Shown here: one piece after another, positions 55,527-63,415 of the stretch | Layout: each line of letters begins with the position of its first letter | How positions within the stretch are numbered: position 1 is the stretch's first letter | NCBI RefSeq assembly: GCF_035762065.1 | Contig: NZ_DASTPW010000028.1 | Span: 1-64,000 of the forward strand | Reading direction: 5' to 3' | Source: Methylibium sp035762065 | Lineage (GTDB): Bacteria > Pseudomonadota > Gammaproteobacteria > Burkholderiales > Burkholderiaceae_C | Length of the DNA: 64,000 nucleotides | Position numbers and translations under genes: made by a program | The notes under the pieces: model-generated | Databases searched by the model: none | What the model saw: the letters and a program-made list of their open reading frames with translations, nothing else | Told to the model about the DNA's origin: nothing

Positions 55527-56714
55527 TCAGTGGGCCTTGTCCTGCGCGGTTTCGTTCATCAACGAGATGAATCGGTCGAACAGGTAGCCGATGTCGTGCG
55601 GGCCGGGCGAGGCTTCCGGATGGCCCTGGAAGCAGAAGGCGGGCCTGTCGGTGCGGGCGAGGCCCTGCAAGGTGCCGTCGAACAAGCTGATGTGCGTGGC
55701 CCGCAGGTTCGCCGGGAGCGTCTTCTCGTCCACCGCAAAGCCGTGGTTCTGGCTCGTGATGCTGACGCGGCCAGAGTCGAGGTCCTTCACCGGATGGTTC
55801 GCGCCGTGGTGGCCGAACTTCATCTTGAAGGTCTTTGCACCCGAGGCCAATGCCAGGATCTGGTGGCCGAGGCAGATGCCGAAGGTCGGCAGGCCGGTGT
55901 CGATCAGCTTGCGTGTGGCTTCGATCGCGTACCCGCAGGGCTCGGGGTCGCCAGGTCCGTTGGCAAGGAAGATGCCGTCAGGCTTGAGCAACAGCGCCTC
56001 GGCCGCGGGCGTGGTTGCCGGCACCACGGTGACTTGGCAGCCGCGCGAGGCGAGCATGCGCAGGATGTTGCGCTTCACGCCGAAGTCATAGGCGACGACA
56101 TGGAAGCGCGGCGCCTGCTGCATGCCGAACCCCGGCAAGCCGCCTTCGCCGTCGAGCTGCCACTCGGTTTCGTTCCACACGTAGGGCATCGCGGTGCTCA
56201 CGACTTGGGCGAGGTCGAGCCCGGCCATGTCGGGGGCGGCCTTCGCGCGCCGAAGCGCTTCGTCGATGTGTTCCACAGTCGGCTTGGCGCCTCGGGGCAA
56301 GGCGAGGATGCAGCCGTTTTGCGCGCCCTTCGTACGCAGCAGCCGGGTCAGGCGGCGCGTGTCGATGTCGGCGATCGCGACCGTCTGCTCGTCGCGCAGA
56401 TAGGTGGCAAGGGACCGGGTCTTGCGGAAGTTCGACGCGAGCGCCGGAAGATCTTTGACGATCAAACCCGCGGCGTGGACCTTCGACGCTTCGACGTCCT
56501 GCTCGTTGACCCCCGTGTTGCCGATGTGCGGATACGTCAGCGTGACGATCTGCCGCGCGTAGCTGGGGTCGGTCAGGATTTCCTGGTAGCCGGTCAGCGA
56601 GGTGTTGAACACGACCTCGCCGCTCGTGTGGCCCTCTGCACCGATCGATCTGCCCTCGAAAGTCGTGCCGTCCGCAAGAACCAGAAGGGCACGGGGCAGA
56701 TCGGGCAGCAGCAC
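55527..56714 (-). CDS. carA: carbamoyl-phosphate synthase small subunit
   Basis: 395-residue glutamine amidotransferase subunit that feeds ammonia to CarB. The N-terminal domain shows LADGTTFEGRSIGAEG and TSLTGYQEILTDPSYA; the class I amidotransferase domain has ANGPGDPEPCG and GICLGHQIL with nucleophile Cys281, and the His/Glu pair in CFQGHPEASPGPHD. A TAGAAT hexamer on the minus strand (56826-56821), about 105 bp upstream, may be its -10. Confidence 0.98.
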   Translation of the reverse strand: MLLPDLPRALLVLADGTTFEGRSIGAEGHTSGEVVFNTSLTGYQEILTDPSYARQIVTLTYPHIGNTGVNEQDVEASKVHAAGLIVKDLPALASNFRKTRSLATYLRDEQTVAIADIDTRRLTRLLRTKGAQNGCILALPRGAKPTVEHIDEALRRAKAAPDMAGLDLAQVVSTAMPYVWNETEWQLDGEGGLPGFGMQQAPRFHVVAYDFGVKRNILRMLASRGCQVTVVPATTPAAEALLLKPDGIFLANGPGDPEPCGYAIEATRKLIDTGLPTFGICLGHQILALASGAKTFKMKFGHHGANHPVKDLDSGRVSITSQNHGFAVDEKTLPANLRATHISLFDGTLQGLARTDRPAFCFQGHPEASPGPHDIGYLFDRFISLMNETAQDKAH

Positions 56715-56973
56715 AAGGGACTCCGTCGATGACGCGCGCCCAGCGGGCCTTTGGTGGCCTCGTCCGGCGTGGAAACAGCGGATGTTCCGTTGGGCGGCTG
56801 GATTGCAGGAAAAGCGCGAGATTCTAGCCGGCAGTCTCGTTGCTTGGTCACCGACGCGGCGGTGGCGATGAGTGCGATTGACTCGCAGGCTGCTTCAGAG
56901 CGTCGACGTGGGGCCTTCCTCGTGGAGGCTGCGCACGGCTTCAATAATCACCCGCCCATCAAGGAGAAATGCC

Positions 56974-57453
56974 ATGCAAGGCGACGCCCAAGTCATCCAG
57001 CACCTGAACGCCCAACTGAAGAACGAGCTCACAGCGATCAACCAGTACTTCATGCATTACCGGCTGATGAAGCATTGGGGCTTCGACCGGATCGCGAAGA
57101 AGGAATACGAGGAGTCGATCGGCGAGATGAAGCACGCCGACAAGCTGATGGACCGGATCCTGATGCTCGACGGCCTGCCCAACCTGCAGGACCTCGGCAA
57201 GCTGTTGATCGGCGAGAACCTCGTCGAGGCGCTGCGTGGCGATCTGACGCTCGAGCAGGCGGCGCAGGCGACCATCAAGGCCGGCATCGCGCATTGCGAG
57301 TCGGTGCGGGACTACGTCTCGCGCGACGTCCTTCAAGGAATCCTCGACGACACCGAGGAGCACATCGACTTCCTCGAGACGCAGCTGGGACTGGTCGATC
57401 AGGTCGGGCTGCAGAACTACCTGCAGTCGGCGATGGGGGAGCCGTCGTCCTGA
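56974..57453 (+). CDS. bfr: bacterioferritin
   Basis: 159-residue haem-containing iron-storage protein forming a 24-subunit shell. Ferroxidase ligands Glu18 (LKNELTAINQY), Glu51 and His54 (GEMKHADKL) and later ETEEHIDFLE-type residues are present; haem ligand Met52 is conserved. Start at 56974 follows AAGGAGAAA by 4 nt. Followed by a hairpin and then bfd on the same strand. Confidence 0.97.
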   Translation: MQGDAQVIQHLNAQLKNELTAINQYFMHYRLMKHWGFDRIAKKEYEESIGEMKHADKLMDRILMLDGLPNLQDLGKLLIGENLVEALRGDLTLEQAAQATIKAGIAHCESVRDYVSRDVLQGILDDTEEHIDFLETQLGLVDQVGLQNYLQSAMGEPSS

Positions 57454-57485
57454 CGAAGATCCGCCCTGGCGGAAAAAGACCGCAC

Positions 57486-57520
57486 CGCAAGGCTGGCCGT
57501 TCAGCCGGCTTGCGTTTAAG
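57486..57520 (+). terminator. hairpin between bfr and bfd
   Basis: CGCAAG (57486-57491) pairs with CTTGCG (57509-57514), with an inner GGCTGG/CAGCC pairing, followed by TTTAAG. The T-run is short, so read-through into bfd is possible. Confidence 0.45.
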
Positions 57521-57566
57521 AGTGATTCCTATTTAAGATCAGCGCGTCGCATCCACCGACCGCGCC

Positions 57567-57791
57567 ATGATCGTTTGCGTTTGTCACCGCGTTTCCGACC
57601 GCGACATCCGTCGCCAGGCGCAGGCGTGTTCGAGCTTCGACGAACTGCAGGTCGAAACGGGTGTGAGCACGGCTTGCGGCCGCTGCGGCGACTGCGCCCA
57701 GGCGGTGTTCCACGAGGCGCGTCACGGAGGCCTGCCGCGCACGGCGATCGCGATCCTCGAATGCCGTGCAGCTCCGCAACTTGCGGCCTGA
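57567..57791 (+). CDS. bfd: bacterioferritin-associated ferredoxin
   Basis: 74-residue [2Fe-2S] protein that reduces the bacterioferritin haem to release iron. Cluster ligands Cys4, Cys6 (VCVC), Cys37 and Cys40 (ACGRC) follow the Bfd pattern; Cys43 is an extra cysteine. 113 bp after bfr. The AT-rich stretch 57513-57540 before it may hold its promoter or an iron-responsive site, but I could not fit a good Fur box. Confidence 0.93.
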   Translation: MIVCVCHRVSDRDIRRQAQACSSFDELQVETGVSTACGRCGDCAQAVFHEARHGGLPRTAIAILECRAAPQLAA

Positions 57792-57811
57792 CCGGCATAG
57801 GCCGGGGCGGA

Positions 57812-58234
57812 TCAACGCGCCAAGAGCTCGTGCAACGCCGCGATCCCGGCCCGCGCCACCTGGGCGTCCTCGGATGACTTCACGCCGCTGACGCCGACGG
57901 CGCCAAGGCACTGCCCGTCGCGTAGCACCGGCACGCCGCCTTCGAGCATGCCTTCGAGCAAGGGGGCGCTGAGGAACGCCGTGCGGCCTTGATTGATGAT
58001 CTCCTCGTACACGCGCGATTCGCGCCGGCCAAGCGCCGCCGTCTGCGCCTTGGCCGGCGCGATCCGTGCGGAGATCGGCGCGGCGCCTTCCGTCCGCTTG
58101 AACCACAAAAGGTGGCCCCCATCGTCGACCACTGCGATCGACACCGCCCAGCCGTGCATGGCGGCCTCGGCCTCCGCGGCTCGGCCGATTCGATCCGCGT
58201 CCTCGGCCGTCAGCGCCCATTTGCTTTGCATCAA
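57812..58234 (-). CDS. HbpS/GlcG-like protein
   Basis: 140-residue single-domain protein of the GlcG/HbpS (DUF336) family. Visible: VSIAVVDDGGHLLWFKRTEGA, SARIAPAKAQTAAL, LLEGMLEGGVPVL, and GAVGVSGVKSSEDAQVA, all typical. Some members bind haem or assist haem/cobalamin-dependent systems; others accompany glycolate or diol catabolism. No signal peptide, so it should be cytoplasmic. Convergent with bfd (20 bp apart), which makes an iron/haem link attractive but unproven. Confidence 0.85.
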   Translation of the reverse strand: MMQSKWALTAEDADRIGRAAEAEAAMHGWAVSIAVVDDGGHLLWFKRTEGAAPISARIAPAKAQTAALGRRESRVYEEIINQGRTAFLSAPLLEGMLEGGVPVLRDGQCLGAVGVSGVKSSEDAQVARAGIAALHELLAR

Positions 58235-58332
58235 TGTCTCCTTCGCTGTTCATCGGCGACCTGCCGCGACCGCGCAATGTAATCAGCGGGTTCGACGCCC
58301 CAACCACGGTGCTTCGGCAACGACGGCGGAAC

Positions 58333-58338
58333 TAGAAT
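58333..58338 (+). promoter_or_regulatory. candidate -10 of the BI-1 family gene
   Basis: TAGAAT 50 bp before the start codon. No convincing -35 is visible. Confidence 0.3.
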
Positions 58339-58388
58339 CGCGCCGTCAGGTCCACGTCAACCATCACGCATCGCCGGAGGCTCTTTCG

Positions 58389-59081
58389 ATGAACGACATG
58401 CTTCAAACGCCCTTCCCTGGTTCGGTCGCCGCTGGCGCCGAGCGCAACCGGGTTCTGCGCAACACCTACTGGCTGCTGGCTCTGTCCCTGGTGCCGACGG
58501 TCCTGGGCGCGTGGGTCGGTGTCGCGACCGGCTTTAGCTTCTTCGCCGGCAGCCCGCTGATCGGATTCCTGCTCTTCCTGGGCATTGCCTTCGGCTTTTT
58601 CTTCGCGATCAACAAGTTCAAGAATTCCGCGATCGGCGTCGTGCTGCTGCTCGGCTTCACGTTCTTCATGGGGCTGATGCTGTCGCGGCTGATCGGAGCA
58701 ATTCTCGGCTTCTCGAATGGCGCTTCGCTGATCGCCTTCGCGTTCGGGGGCACCGCGGCGGTTTTCTTCACCATGGCGACGCTCGCCACGACGATCAAAC
58801 GCGATCTGTCCGGCATGGGCAAGTGGCTCACGGTGGGCGCCATCGTGCTGCTCGTGGCGATCGTCGCGAACATCTTCCTGAAGATGCCGGCGCTGATGCT
58901 CACGATCTCGGTGCTCGCGATGCTGATCTTCTCGGCCTTCATGCTCTACGACATCAAGCGCGTGGTTGATGGTGGCGAGACGAACTACGTGACCGCGACG
59001 CTCGCGATCTACCTCGACGTCTTCAACGTGTTCCAGAGCCTGCTGAGCATCCTCGGCATCTTTGGCGGCGAACGCGAGTGA
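58389..59081 (+). CDS. Bax inhibitor-1/YccA family membrane protein
   Basis: 230-residue integral membrane protein with seven predicted helices from residue 25 onward. RNTYWLLALSLVPTVLGAWVG opens the domain; the family region LMLYDIKRVVDGG-like AFMLYDIKRVVDGGETNYV with YLDVFNVFQSLLSILG closes it, including the conserved acidic residues of the pH/calcium-sensing site. E. coli YccA interacts with FtsH; that role here is inference. Start at 58389; a good terminator follows the stop. Confidence 0.92.
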   Translation: MNDMLQTPFPGSVAAGAERNRVLRNTYWLLALSLVPTVLGAWVGVATGFSFFAGSPLIGFLLFLGIAFGFFFAINKFKNSAIGVVLLLGFTFFMGLMLSRLIGAILGFSNGASLIAFAFGGTAAVFFTMATLATTIKRDLSGMGKWLTVGAIVLLVAIVANIFLKMPALMLTISVLAMLIFSAFMLYDIKRVVDGGETNYVTATLAIYLDVFNVFQSLLSILGIFGGERE

Positions 59082-59104
59082 CGCGAATCTGAACGCTTCG
59101 GCAA

Positions 59105-59137
59105 ACACAAGAGGGCCTTCGGGCCCTCTTGTCCTTT
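59105..59137. terminator. bidirectional terminator, BI-1 gene and rlmD
   Basis: CAAGAGGGCC (59108-59117) pairs with GGGCCCTCTTG (59121-59131) around TTC. The plus-strand side is followed by TCCTTTG, the minus-strand side by TGTTTG. It lies between the convergent BI-1 family gene and rlmD and could serve both. Confidence 0.75.
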
Positions 59138-59167
59138 GTGGCCTGCGGGCTGTCTTGCCTTTGTAGG

Positions 59168-60541
59168 CTAGACCGGATCGCGCTCGAAAACGGCGATGCT
59201 CTCGACGTGCGCCGTGTGCGGGAACATGTTGACGACGCCGGCCGCCTCGCACCGATAGCCGGCGCGATGCACCAGCAGGCCGGCATCACGTGCCAGCGTC
59301 GCGGGGTTGCAGCTCACGTACACGATGCGCGCCGGCGGTCGCCAGCTGCTGGCCGCCGATCCGGCCTCCTCGTGCTCGGCCAGCGCCTTCGCGAGGGCGA
59401 ACGCGCCTTCCCGCGGCGGATCGATCAGCCACTTTTGCGCCCCGCCATAGCCGCGAACGACCTCCGGCGTCAGCTCGAAAAGGTCGACCGCTTCGAAGCG
59501 TGCCGTCGCCGCGAGACCATTCGTGGCGGCCGCCTCGCGTGCGCGCGCCACGAGCGCGGAACTGCCCTCCAGACCCAGCACTTCGCTCGCCCGCCGCGCG
59601 ATCGGCAACGTGAAGTTGCCCAGCCCGCAGAACCAGTCGATCACGCGCTCGCCGGGCCCCGCGTCGAGCAACCGCAGCGCCTGCCCCACCAGCACCCGGT
59701 TGATCGCATGGTTGACCTGGGTGAAATCGGTCGGCCGAAACGGCAGCCGCAGGTCGAACTCGGGCAGCCGGTAGGCCAGCGCGCTGGCTTCGCCGTCGAG
59801 CCGGCCGATGCTCTCCGGCCCCTTCGGCTGCAACCACCACTGCACGCCATGCGCTTGCGCGAAGTCGCGCAGCCGTTGCCGATCGGCGCCCTCCAGCGGC
59901 TCCAGGTGGCGCAGCACCAGCGCCGTCACGAGCCCGGCGTCGTCTTCGCCGATCGCGACCTCGATCTGCGGCAGCCGGTCACGCGCCTGCATCGATGCGA
60001 TCAGCGCCGACAGCGGCTGCAGCATCGCGCTCAAGTGGGACGGCAGCACGTGGCATTCGCGCATGTCCGCGACGTAGCTCGACTTGCGCTCGTGGAAACC
60101 GATCAGCACCCGGCCCTTCCTCGCCACATACCGCACCGAAAGCCGCGCGCGCCACCGATAGCCCCAGGCCGGGCCTTCGAGCGGCCGCAGCATGCGCCTG
60201 GGCTTCAGCTTGCCAAGATGCGCCAACGCGTCTTCTAGCGCACGTTGCTTGAAGGCGACCTGCGCCGCCGCATCGACGTGCTGCATCTTGCAGCCTCCGC
60301 AAGCGCCGGCGTGCAGCCCGAAGTGCGGACACCGCGGCTTCACGCGCAGCGGGCTCTCGTGGCGCAGCTCGACCATCTCGGCCCGCTCCCACTGATTCTT
60401 GCGCCGCTGCACGTTCACGCGCACCTGCTCGCCGGGCAAGGCGCCGTCGACGAACACGACCTTGCCCTCGTCGTTGTGCGCGACCCCTTGCGCCTCCAGA
60501 TCGATCGACTCGATCGTCAGCCATTCATCGCTTGCCGTCAT
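59168..60541 (-). CDS. rlmD: 23S rRNA (uracil-1939-C5)-methyltransferase RlmD
   Basis: 457-residue SAM-dependent enzyme. N-terminal TRAM domain (LTIESIDLEAQGVAHNDEGK); iron-sulphur ligands Cys71, Cys81 and Cys84 (CPHFG...CGGC) plus a later Cys in MRECHVLPS. SAM domain: VIDWFCGLGNFTLPIAR; catalytic region YVSCNPATLARD with nucleophile Cys. The FTQVNHAINRVL segment is typical of RumA/TrmA. It is separated from rpoS by 38 bp. Confidence 0.96.
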   Translation of the reverse strand: MTASDEWLTIESIDLEAQGVAHNDEGKVVFVDGALPGEQVRVNVQRRKNQWERAEMVELRHESPLRVKPRCPHFGLHAGACGGCKMQHVDAAAQVAFKQRALEDALAHLGKLKPRRMLRPLEGPAWGYRWRARLSVRYVARKGRVLIGFHERKSSYVADMRECHVLPSHLSAMLQPLSALIASMQARDRLPQIEVAIGEDDAGLVTALVLRHLEPLEGADRQRLRDFAQAHGVQWWLQPKGPESIGRLDGEASALAYRLPEFDLRLPFRPTDFTQVNHAINRVLVGQALRLLDAGPGERVIDWFCGLGNFTLPIARRASEVLGLEGSSALVARAREAAATNGLAATARFEAVDLFELTPEVVRGYGGAQKWLIDPPREGAFALAKALAEHEEAGSAASSWRPPARIVYVSCNPATLARDAGLLVHRAGYRCEAAGVVNMFPHTAHVESIAVFERDPV

Positions 60542-60579
60542 CGGCCGATTATCCCGAGCGCCCTCGCGGCGCCGCGGCG

Positions 60580-61617
60580 TCAGAACACCGAATCGCGATG
60601 CACGCCGTCGCGCGCCATGCCGCGCTTGAGCTTGCGCAGCGCGTCTTGCTGGATCTGCCGAATCCGCTCGCGCGTCAGGCCGAGCTGCTCGGCCAGCGTC
60701 TCCAGTGTCTGCGGCTCGCGGCCGAGCAGTCCGAAGCGGCCGACCAGCACTTCGCGCTCGCGCGGCGAAAGCGCATCGAGCCCGTGGCGCAGCAGCGCGT
60801 CGAGCTCCTGCTCCAGCCGCAGCCGCAACGGATCGACCGCTTCGTCGTCGACCACGGTGTCGATCAGCGTGTCGCCGCCCTGCCCTTCGCTGCCGCGCTC
60901 GATCGGCGCGTCGAGCGACGCCGGCTGCTCGGCATGCCGCAGCAGATCAAGCACCTCGTCGACCGTGCGGCCCACCGCGGCGGCGAGATCTTCGACACCC
61001 ACCGGCCGCATGTCGCCCGCCGCGACGGTGGCACTCTCCAGCGCCCGCCTGGCCCTCATCACCTGGCTCAATTCCCGCACCACATGCACCGGCAGCCGCA
61101 CCACGCGCGCCTGGTGCATGGTCGCGCTCTCGATCGCCTGGCGGATCCACCAGGATGCATAGGTCGAAAAGCGGAAGCCGCGCTCCGGCTCGAACTTCGC
61201 GGTCGCATGCATCAGGCCGAGGTTGCCTTCTTCGATCAGGTCGCCCAGCGGCAGGCCGCGGCCGACGTAGTGGCGCGCGATGCTGACGACGAGCCGAAGG
61301 TTGCGCTCGATCATCTGCTGGCGCGCGGCGAAGTCGCCGGCGCGCACACGCCTGGCGGTCTCGAACTCCTCGGCCGGCGTGAACAGTGGCGCGCGGCGGA
61401 TCAAGCGCAAGTAGCTTTGCAACGCGTCGCCGCCGTCGACATCGGCCGGTGAGGGCTCGATCACCGGCAGACCGGCGGCCGCGACGCCGTCGACGGCCTC
61501 GTGGGCGTTCGCGCGGCCGGACTCAAGGTCGCTCGGGCCGGTCGCTGGATCGGCGTCGACGCCGACAACCGCCGGATGCGCTTGCCCGCCAAGCTGATCG
61601 CGATCCTGAAGTTTCAT
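60580..61617 (-). CDS. rpoS: RNA polymerase sigma factor RpoS
   Basis: 345-residue stationary-phase/general-stress sigma factor. Region 1.2 SYLRLIRRAPLFTPAEE, region 2 MIERNLRLVVSIARHYVGRG with GNLGLMHATAKFEPERGFRFSTYASWWIRQAI (split across 2.2-2.4), region 3, and region 4.2 GLTRERIRQIQQDALRKLK. The roughly 60-residue N-terminal stretch before region 1.2 is poorly conserved. Location directly after nlpD is the classic arrangement, where the main rpoS promoter often lies inside nlpD; I did not identify that promoter. Confidence 0.96.
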   Translation of the reverse strand: MKLQDRDQLGGQAHPAVVGVDADPATGPSDLESGRANAHEAVDGVAAAGLPVIEPSPADVDGGDALQSYLRLIRRAPLFTPAEEFETARRVRAGDFAARQQMIERNLRLVVSIARHYVGRGLPLGDLIEEGNLGLMHATAKFEPERGFRFSTYASWWIRQAIESATMHQARVVRLPVHVVRELSQVMRARRALESATVAAGDMRPVGVEDLAAAVGRTVDEVLDLLRHAEQPASLDAPIERGSEGQGGDTLIDTVVDDEAVDPLRLRLEQELDALLRHGLDALSPREREVLVGRFGLLGREPQTLETLAEQLGLTRERIRQIQQDALRKLKRGMARDGVHRDSVF

Positions 61618-61644
61618 GGTCGCGATCCTCGTTGCGAGGCCGCC

Positions 61645-62628
61645 TCAGCGCGGCGGCAGCAGCTTGACCGGGTCGACGGGCTTGCCGAGCCGGCGGATCT
61701 CGAAGTGCAGCTGCACGCGCTCGGCGTCGGTCGAGCCCATCTCGGCGATCTTCTGGCCCCGCTTGACCTGCTGGTCTTCCTTGACCAGCAGGTTCTGGTT
61801 GTGCGCGTACGCGGTCAGGTAGGTCGCGTTGTGCTTGAGGATCACCAGGTTGCCGTAGCCGCGCAGGCCCGAGCCCGCGTAGACCACGCGGCCGTCGGCG
61901 GCGGCCAGCACCGCGTCGCCCGGCTTGCCGGCGATCGACACGCCCTTGTTGCGCGCTTCGTCGTAGCCGGCGACCACCGTACCGGAGGCCGGCCACATCC
62001 AGCTGGGCTCGTCCTCGTCTCGAGCTGCCGAAGGCACCGGTGCGGGCGCGGGAGCCGGCGCAGGAGCTGGTGCGGCCGCGACGGCTGGCGGCGCAGGCGC
62101 AGGTGTCGGCGCCGACGCGGCGGCGGCGGCCGGCGCGGGCTTGCTGTCGAGCGGCCGCGGCTCGACGCGCGTGGTCGTCACGGGCTTGGACGCGACGGCG
62201 CCGCCCTCGGCGGCAGGCGGCGCGACGCGCAGCACCTGGCCAGGCTCGATCGCGTTGTTCGCGCCGATGTTGTTCCAGCGCGCGATGTCGCGCCAGCTCT
62301 GACCGGTCTCCAGGCCGATGCGCATCAGCGTGTCGCCCGGCCTCACCGTGTAATAGCCGGGCTTGCCGGCGTTGTTGTCGTTGGCCGCCTTCGAGGCGTC
62401 CGACGGTGCCGTCGAGCCCGCGGCGCTCGCCGGCGCGCCGGCGCCGTCCTGCATCGCCTGCAGGGCTGCCGCCGCCGCGGCGCTGCGCGTGCTGCGGTCT
62501 TCGACGCCGGGCGCGTTGAGGCGTTTGCTCGTACCGCAGGCACCCAGTCCCAACAGCAGGCTCAGCGTGGCGAGACGGTGCAGGCGGCGATGGAGGAGTC
62601 GGTCGTGAAGCAGCACGGTCGATGGCAT
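61645..62628 (-). CDS. nlpD: NlpD-type LysM/M23 lipoprotein
   Basis: About 327-residue outer-membrane lipoprotein that activates cell-wall amidase AmiC in E. coli. The signal segment RLATLSLLLGLGAC ends in a lipobox. A LysM domain (YYTVRPGDTLMRIG) is followed by an Ala/Pro-rich linker (near 62030-62120) and a C-terminal M23-like domain (GTVVAGYDEARNKGVSIAG to LHFEIRRLGKPVDP). The M23 zinc ligands are incomplete (NKGVSIAG lacks the His and Asp of active LytM enzymes), as in E. coli NlpD, so it should be an activator, not a hydrolase. Start at 62628 preferred; an ATG six codons earlier is in frame. Confidence 0.93.
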   Translation of the reverse strand: MPSTVLLHDRLLHRRLHRLATLSLLLGLGACGTSKRLNAPGVEDRSTRSAAAAAALQAMQDGAGAPASAAGSTAPSDASKAANDNNAGKPGYYTVRPGDTLMRIGLETGQSWRDIARWNNIGANNAIEPGQVLRVAPPAAEGGAVASKPVTTTRVEPRPLDSKPAPAAAAASAPTPAPAPPAVAAAPAPAPAPAPAPVPSAARDEDEPSWMWPASGTVVAGYDEARNKGVSIAGKPGDAVLAAADGRVVYAGSGLRGYGNLVILKHNATYLTAYAHNQNLLVKEDQQVKRGQKIAEMGSTDAERVQLHFEIRRLGKPVDPVKLLPPR

Positions 62629-62656
62629 GAAGGCATGGGCGGGCACGCGCGCCCGG

Positions 62657-63415
62657 TCAATCGACGCCGGATTTTAGGGGGACGAACTTGACCGCCTCGT
62701 GCTCGCTGCGCGCCAGCGATCCGTCTTCGCGACGGTCGACGACAACGAGCGCCTGCCGCCCGCTGCGCGCGTCCAGCATCGGCGCGACGAGTCGCCCGCC
62801 CGGCGCGAGCTGATCGAGCCACGCGGCGGGCAGATCGTCGCCACCGGCCGCGGCGATCACGCCGTCGTAAGGCGCGTTCGGCGCATGGCCGAGCCGGCCG
62901 TCGCCGTAGACGAGACGCAGCGCCGGGGTTCGCGAGGCCGCGAGGTTTTCGCGCGCTCGGTCGTGCAGCGGCTTGAGCCGTTCGATCGACACGACGAAGC
63001 GCCCGATCTGCGCGAGCACCGCCGCCTGGTAGCCGCAGCCGGTACCGATCTCGAGCAGCCGCAACGGCTTGCCCGCAGGTTGCGGCGCGATCAGCAGCTC
63101 GATCATGCGGGCAACGACCGAGGGCTTCGAGATCGTCTGACCGAGCCCGATCGGCAGGCTCGTGTCTTCGTAGGCCTGCGCGGCCAGCGCGGTGTCGACG
63201 AAGGCGTGGCGCGGCACCGCACGCATCGCGGCGAGCACGCGCGCATCGCGCAAGCCCTCGGCCTGCAGACGCTGCAGCAGACGTTCACGCACGCCATGCG
63301 AGTCGAGGCCGATGCCTTGCGGGCCCGGCGCCGCAGCCAGCGGTTTGGCGGGCGCCGCGCGAAGTTGTTCGAGCCGCAAAGGAAAGCGCCCACGCGCTCG
63401 CGCCGGCGCGTTCAT
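62657..63415 (-). CDS. pcm: protein-L-isoaspartate O-methyltransferase
   Basis: 252-residue repair enzyme that methylates isoaspartyl residues in aged proteins using SAM. Motifs: LDSHGVRERLLQRL, VPRHAFVDTALAAQAYEDTS, GQTISKPSVVARM, SAM-binding LLEIGTGCGYQAAVLA and VYGDGRLG. An N-terminal ~35-residue basic/alanine extension is longer than in E. coli (208 residues). Its start overlaps the surE stop by four bases (ATGA), matching the surE-pcm-nlpD-rpoS order seen in many proteobacteria. Confidence 0.96.
   Translation of the reverse strand: MNAPARARGRFPLRLEQLRAAPAKPLAAAPGPQGIGLDSHGVRERLLQRLQAEGLRDARVLAAMRAVPRHAFVDTALAAQAYEDTSLPIGLGQTISKPSVVARMIELLIAPQPAGKPLRLLEIGTGCGYQAAVLAQIGRFVVSIERLKPLHDRARENLAASRTPALRLVYGDGRLGHAPNAPYDGVIAAAGGDDLPAAWLDQLAPGGRLVAPMLDARSGRQALVVVDRREDGSLARSEHEAVKFVPLKSGVD

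Noticed and set aside
57513..57540. Possible Fur box before bfd
   Set aside because: The stretch is AT-rich, but it matches the 19-bp Fur consensus too poorly to support a call.
62030..62140. Repeat-like GC-rich tract
   Set aside because: It encodes the Ala/Pro-rich linker of NlpD in frame; not an independent repeat element.
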